The notes beneath the pieces were generated by a model. It did no database searches. It saw only the letters and a program-made list of their open reading frames with translations, and was not told the DNA's origin. Shown piece after piece: positions 5,531 to 8,048 of a stretch of DNA of 8,048 nucleotides; within the stretch, counting starts at the first letter, position 1, and every line of letters begins with the position of its first letter. Made by a program: the position numbers and the translations under genes. The DNA lies in assembly GCA_035294325.1 (NCBI GenBank), contig DATGLE010000215.1, positions 1 to 8,048 of the forward strand. Reading direction: 5' to 3'. This DNA is from DATGLE01 sp035294325. Its GTDB lineage: Bacteria > Chloroflexota > Ktedonobacteria > Ktedonobacterales > Ktedonobacteraceae.

Positions 5531-7264
5531 ATGCAATCCTGTAGTATATGCGGCAAGGATCTTGCGCAGGAGATGAGGTTCTGTAGCTGGTGCGGCGCTC
5601 CTATCAATGGGGGAACGCTCACGGGCCTGCTCGCGCCCCGCTCCCTGCTCCATGATGGGAGATACCTCATCATCGAACGCGTGGGCAAGGGAGGCATGGC
5701 CGCGGTCTACAAAGCCCAGGATCTACATCTGGGACAGCGCTGCGTTGCTATCAAAGAAATGAGCCAGACGGGCCTGAGCGGATTCGACCTCCAGATCGCT
5801 ATCACGTCCTTTACGCACGAGGCCCGCATGCTGGCGCAACTCAAGCACCCCGGCCTCCCCCACATCTATGAGCAATTCGAGCAGGCGGGAAGACGTTACC
5901 TGGTAATGGAGTTCATCGAAGGGGAAACTTTAGAACATCTCCTGGAGAAGCTGCGGCGACAGGGAAGCCTCCTGACACCTCAGCAGGCGCTGGCTATCGG
6001 CAGGCAGATCTGCATTGTGCTGGACTACCTGCACTCACAGCAGCCGCCGATTATCTTCCGCGACCTCAAACCTGCCAATATCATGCTCACTGCACGGCAG
6101 CAGGTTTACCTGATCGACTTTGGCATCGCGCGCTTCTTCAAGCCCGACCAGGCCGGCGACACCGTGGCGCTGGGATCACCAGGGTACGCACCGCCCGAGC
6201 AGTATCGCAAAGCTACCTCGCCGCGTTCCGACATCTACAGCCTCGGCGCCATCCTGCATCAGATGCTCAGTGGAGATGACCCGGCGCAGTCGCCTTTCCA
6301 TTTCAAGCCACTACTGCTCGGCCTGCCACACCTGGAACAACTGGTGCAGAGCATGGTTGACCTCAATGAATATCGGCGCCCGGCCAGCATGCGCATCGTG
6401 CTGAAAACGCTGGATGATATTGTCCGGCGCGCGCACGCTGGTCAGGCGAAGGCAGCGCGAGAAGGAAAGAGCAGGCGCGGGCGATCTGGCAAAGATACGA
6501 TAACAACAGGCAATGGTCAACGCTCTGCGCCGCCAGCTTCCCCTACGATCCATGCGATTATCTCAGCACAGAGCGAGGATCAGCGCCTGTGGAGCAGCAT
6601 TCACCAGCAGCTTGTCGCGCTCACCGACGGCTTCCCGGCTATACAGTTCGTAGAGGATGTGAACGGGCAGAGTATGACCCTCGATAGGGCTGATCTTGTG
6701 TTGCTGCTGCTCAGCGACGCTTTTCTTGCCTCGCCCGGCTGCATGGCAGCCGCCAGCAGAGCCATCGACCGGCATGAGGCGCAGAGCACGCCAACGCTCT
6801 CTATTATGCTGCGTCCATGTACCCTGGCGCACACCCGTCTTGCTAACCTCAGAACCATCCCCGATGACGCGATAGCTCACCTCAGCCTCTATGCTCAGGA
6901 GCAGAGAAGCCTGGAGGCCGCCAGGGAGATACGCACGCAACTCGTCGCCTTGCTGACAGGTAGAAAGCGCTATGGGCCAATGAATCTTTTACAATGGCTG
7001 CTCTGGCAGCTCTATGGTAATGGGCTGGCTAGCTGCCGCTATTTTGTAATCGGGCGCTACGCCCTCAAGCATGTACGCCCGGCGGGGATGGCAAGTATTC
7101 TTATTCACCTCCTCGATCTACAAAAAGGGGGGACCATCGGTGAGTATCTGATCGGGCCTGTGCGCTGCGACGATCTCACCAGCCTGCTGCGCATCATCGC
7201 CCCCTCCGCGCTCGATCCTCAGACAGTGCCGGGCATTGCGCGTCGCCAGGTGAGCCTGCTATGA
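5531..7264 (+). CDS. Zinc-ribbon serine/threonine protein kinase fused to a degenerate TIR-like domain
   Basis: This is a 577-residue cytosolic Hanks-type kinase with no membrane segment. A zinc ribbon opens the protein (C4, C7, C18, C21). The kinase domain (about 44-300) is complete: glycine loop GKGGMAAV (52-59), ATP-binding K75 with helix-C partner E97, FRDLKPAN (176-183) with catalytic D178 and N183, DFG (196-198), GSPGYAPPE (215-223) and the late arginine at 282-283. A basic linker (301-335) leads to residues 339-475, which read as a TIR domain: AIISAQSEDQRLWSSI, LVLLLLSDAFLASPGC, then LSIMLRPC. The catalytic glutamate expected three or four residues after C404 is alanine (CMAAAS), so NAD cleavage is unlikely. 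The last 100 residues are unrecognised. The gene starts 35 bases after GTPase 1 and overlaps GTPase 2 by 4 bases. The kinase call is certain; the TIR-like call is good but made by eye. Confidence 0.88.
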   Translation: MQSCSICGKDLAQEMRFCSWCGAPINGGTLTGLLAPRSLLHDGRYLIIERVGKGGMAAVYKAQDLHLGQRCVAIKEMSQTGLSGFDLQIAITSFTHEARMLAQLKHPGLPHIYEQFEQAGRRYLVMEFIEGETLEHLLEKLRRQGSLLTPQQALAIGRQICIVLDYLHSQQPPIIFRDLKPANIMLTARQQVYLIDFGIARFFKPDQAGDTVALGSPGYAPPEQYRKATSPRSDIYSLGAILHQMLSGDDPAQSPFHFKPLLLGLPHLEQLVQSMVDLNEYRRPASMRIVLKTLDDIVRRAHAGQAKAAREGKSRRGRSGKDTITTGNGQRSAPPASPTIHAIISAQSEDQRLWSSIHQQLVALTDGFPAIQFVEDVNGQSMTLDRADLVLLLLSDAFLASPGCMAAASRAIDRHEAQSTPTLSIMLRPCTLAHTRLANLRTIPDDAIAHLSLYAQEQRSLEAAREIRTQLVALLTGRKRYGPMNLLQWLLWQLYGNGLASCRYFVIGRYALKHVRPAGMASILIHLLDLQKGGTIGEYLIGPVRCDDLTSLLRIIAPSALDPQTVPGIARRQVSLL

Positions 7265-8048
7265 AACAGTCGCAAACAACCATGTCAAAAAACAGTCCTG
7301 CTTCTCAACTCTCCATTGAGTGTCCGCAGACGCCCAGAAGCTACTGCTTCGGCCCCGGATGGAGCATCACACGCTCTGTCATATCGCAGATGTGGACGGA
7401 TGCCCGCCTGGTCAGGGACAGATGGATCGATCATGCCGCAACCGTGCGTTACGCGGTCCTCGACAGCTTTTTCCCGGTTCGCTACTGGGCCTGGCTCGTC
7501 ATCGCCGGATTGTACGCGGCGGCCTGGCTCCAGTATCTGCCGGTCATTGTCCTGCTCGCCCTCTTCTGCCTGGTGCATACGGCGCTGCTGTGCATTGGAG
7601 TCGCTATTTCCCTGCCAGCTATTGTCGCATTGTCGCTAATCGATGCGCTGGCTATCATGTCGCGCGGCGGTGGCACACTCTACTGTCCCGCCTGCTACCG
7701 CGCTGTAGCCGCACCAGAATACCATTGCCCTCAATGCCAGACGGTTCACATCCCGCCGTTGAGGTCCAATACCTACGGCATGCTCTGGCATCGCTGCCAC
7801 GCGTGCCGCGCGCGCCTGGCGGCACTCGACCTCGTTGGGCGCAGACGCTTGCCGCGTGCCTGCCCACACTGTCACGCCGCTCTACCCTCCGGCATTGGCG
7901 GAGAACGCCAGGTGCATATCGCCCTCGCCGGCGCCAGCGCAGCGGGCAAGACCAGCTACCTCTTGACGGAACTGCATACATTGCAGCAAATATATGCACA
8001 AAGTCGAAGCTACACGATCTCGATGCTCGACGCGGAGCAGGCACAGTA
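7261..8048 (+). CDS. Membrane-anchored zinc-ribbon P-loop GTPase, double-GTPase type (partial, runs off right edge)
   Basis: The reading frame opens at ATG 7261 (ATGA overlap with the kinase stop) and stays open for 262 codons to the window edge. Residues about 75-127 are strongly hydrophobic (LVIAGLYAAAWL, VIVLLALFCLVHTALL, AIVALSLI) and should form two or three membrane helices. Two zinc ribbons follow: C142, C145, C156, C159, and C179, C182, C201, C204. The P-loop domain starts near 217 with Walker A GASAAGKTS (224-232) in a hydrophobic strand context (HIALAG). The order membrane helices, paired zinc ribbons, GTPase matches the membrane partner of double-GTPase systems as I remember that family. 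The DxxG and NKxD motifs lie outside the window, so GTP specificity cannot be confirmed here. With the soluble GTPase upstream it probably forms a functional pair at the inner face of the membrane. Confidence 0.82.
   Translation, partial: MKQSQTTMSKNSPASQLSIECPQTPRSYCFGPGWSITRSVISQMWTDARLVRDRWIDHAATVRYAVLDSFFPVRYWAWLVIAGLYAAAWLQYLPVIVLLALFCLVHTALLCIGVAISLPAIVALSLIDALAIMSRGGGTLYCPACYRAVAAPEYHCPQCQTVHIPPLRSNTYGMLWHRCHACRARLAALDLVGRRRLPRACPHCHAALPSGIGGERQVHIALAGASAAGKTSYLLTELHTLQQIYAQSRSYTISMLDAEQAQ

Noticed and set aside
6542..6958. The TIR-like domain as an active NADase toxin
   Set aside because: The expected catalytic glutamate is alanine, so an active enzyme is not supported by the sequence.
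7316..7639. Plus-strand open frame of 107 codons inside the second GTPase gene
   Set aside because: It is a shifted frame within the frame from ATG 7261, which encodes membrane helices, zinc ribbons and a Walker A motif.
1..8048. CRISPR array, tRNA or rRNA genes, insertion sequences
   Set aside because: No regularly spaced repeats, transposase-like protein, terminal inverted repeats or RNA gene structures were seen; the window is almost fully coding on the plus strand.

Overview
The window looks like part of a chromosome from a large-genome, high-GC, filamentous-type bacterium. My best guess is Chloroflexota of the Ktedonobacteria kind. This is inference, based on the divergent Hsp70 and GrpE paralogues, Hanks-type kinases with zinc ribbons, membrane GTPases with zinc ribbons, and the form of the RpoC N-terminus. 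No rRNA or other taxonomic marker is present.

Layout. At the left edge, on the minus strand, are the first 34 codons of rpoC (RNA polymerase beta' subunit), with a strong ribosome binding site. A divergent intergenic region of about 325 bases follows (104-428). It contains a good sigma70-type promoter candidate pointing right and a weaker one pointing left. From there to the right edge everything is on the plus strand in one tight cluster: (1) a GrpE-like nucleotide exchange factor, 429-986; (2) an Hsp70/DnaK-like ATPase without the C-terminal lid, 1070-2749; (3) a protein with two J-like modules lacking HPD and a fibronectin-III-like half, 2749-4332; (4) a soluble zinc-ribbon P-loop GTPase, 4329-5495; (5) a zinc-ribbon serine/threonine kinase fused to a degenerate TIR-like domain and a C-terminal region I cannot identify, 5531-7264; (6) the first part of a second, membrane-anchored zinc-ribbon P-loop GTPase, 7261 to beyond the window. 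Start and stop codons overlap at three of the five junctions. The other gaps are 83 and 35 bases, and no terminator is visible, so a single transcript is likely.

How the genes may work together (inference). Genes 1-3 form a dedicated chaperone module: ATPase, exchange factor and a J-like adaptor that appears unable to stimulate ATP hydrolysis in the usual HPD way. Genes 4 and 6 form a GTPase pair of the kind known as double-GTPase systems, one partner soluble and one membrane-bound. Gene 5 adds phosphorylation and a TIR-like module that lacks the catalytic glutamate, so it probably acts as a scaffold. The whole resembles the NTP-dependent, highly regulated conflict or signalling systems proposed for multicellular bacteria, but no obvious killing enzyme is visible here. 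If there is an effector it should lie downstream.
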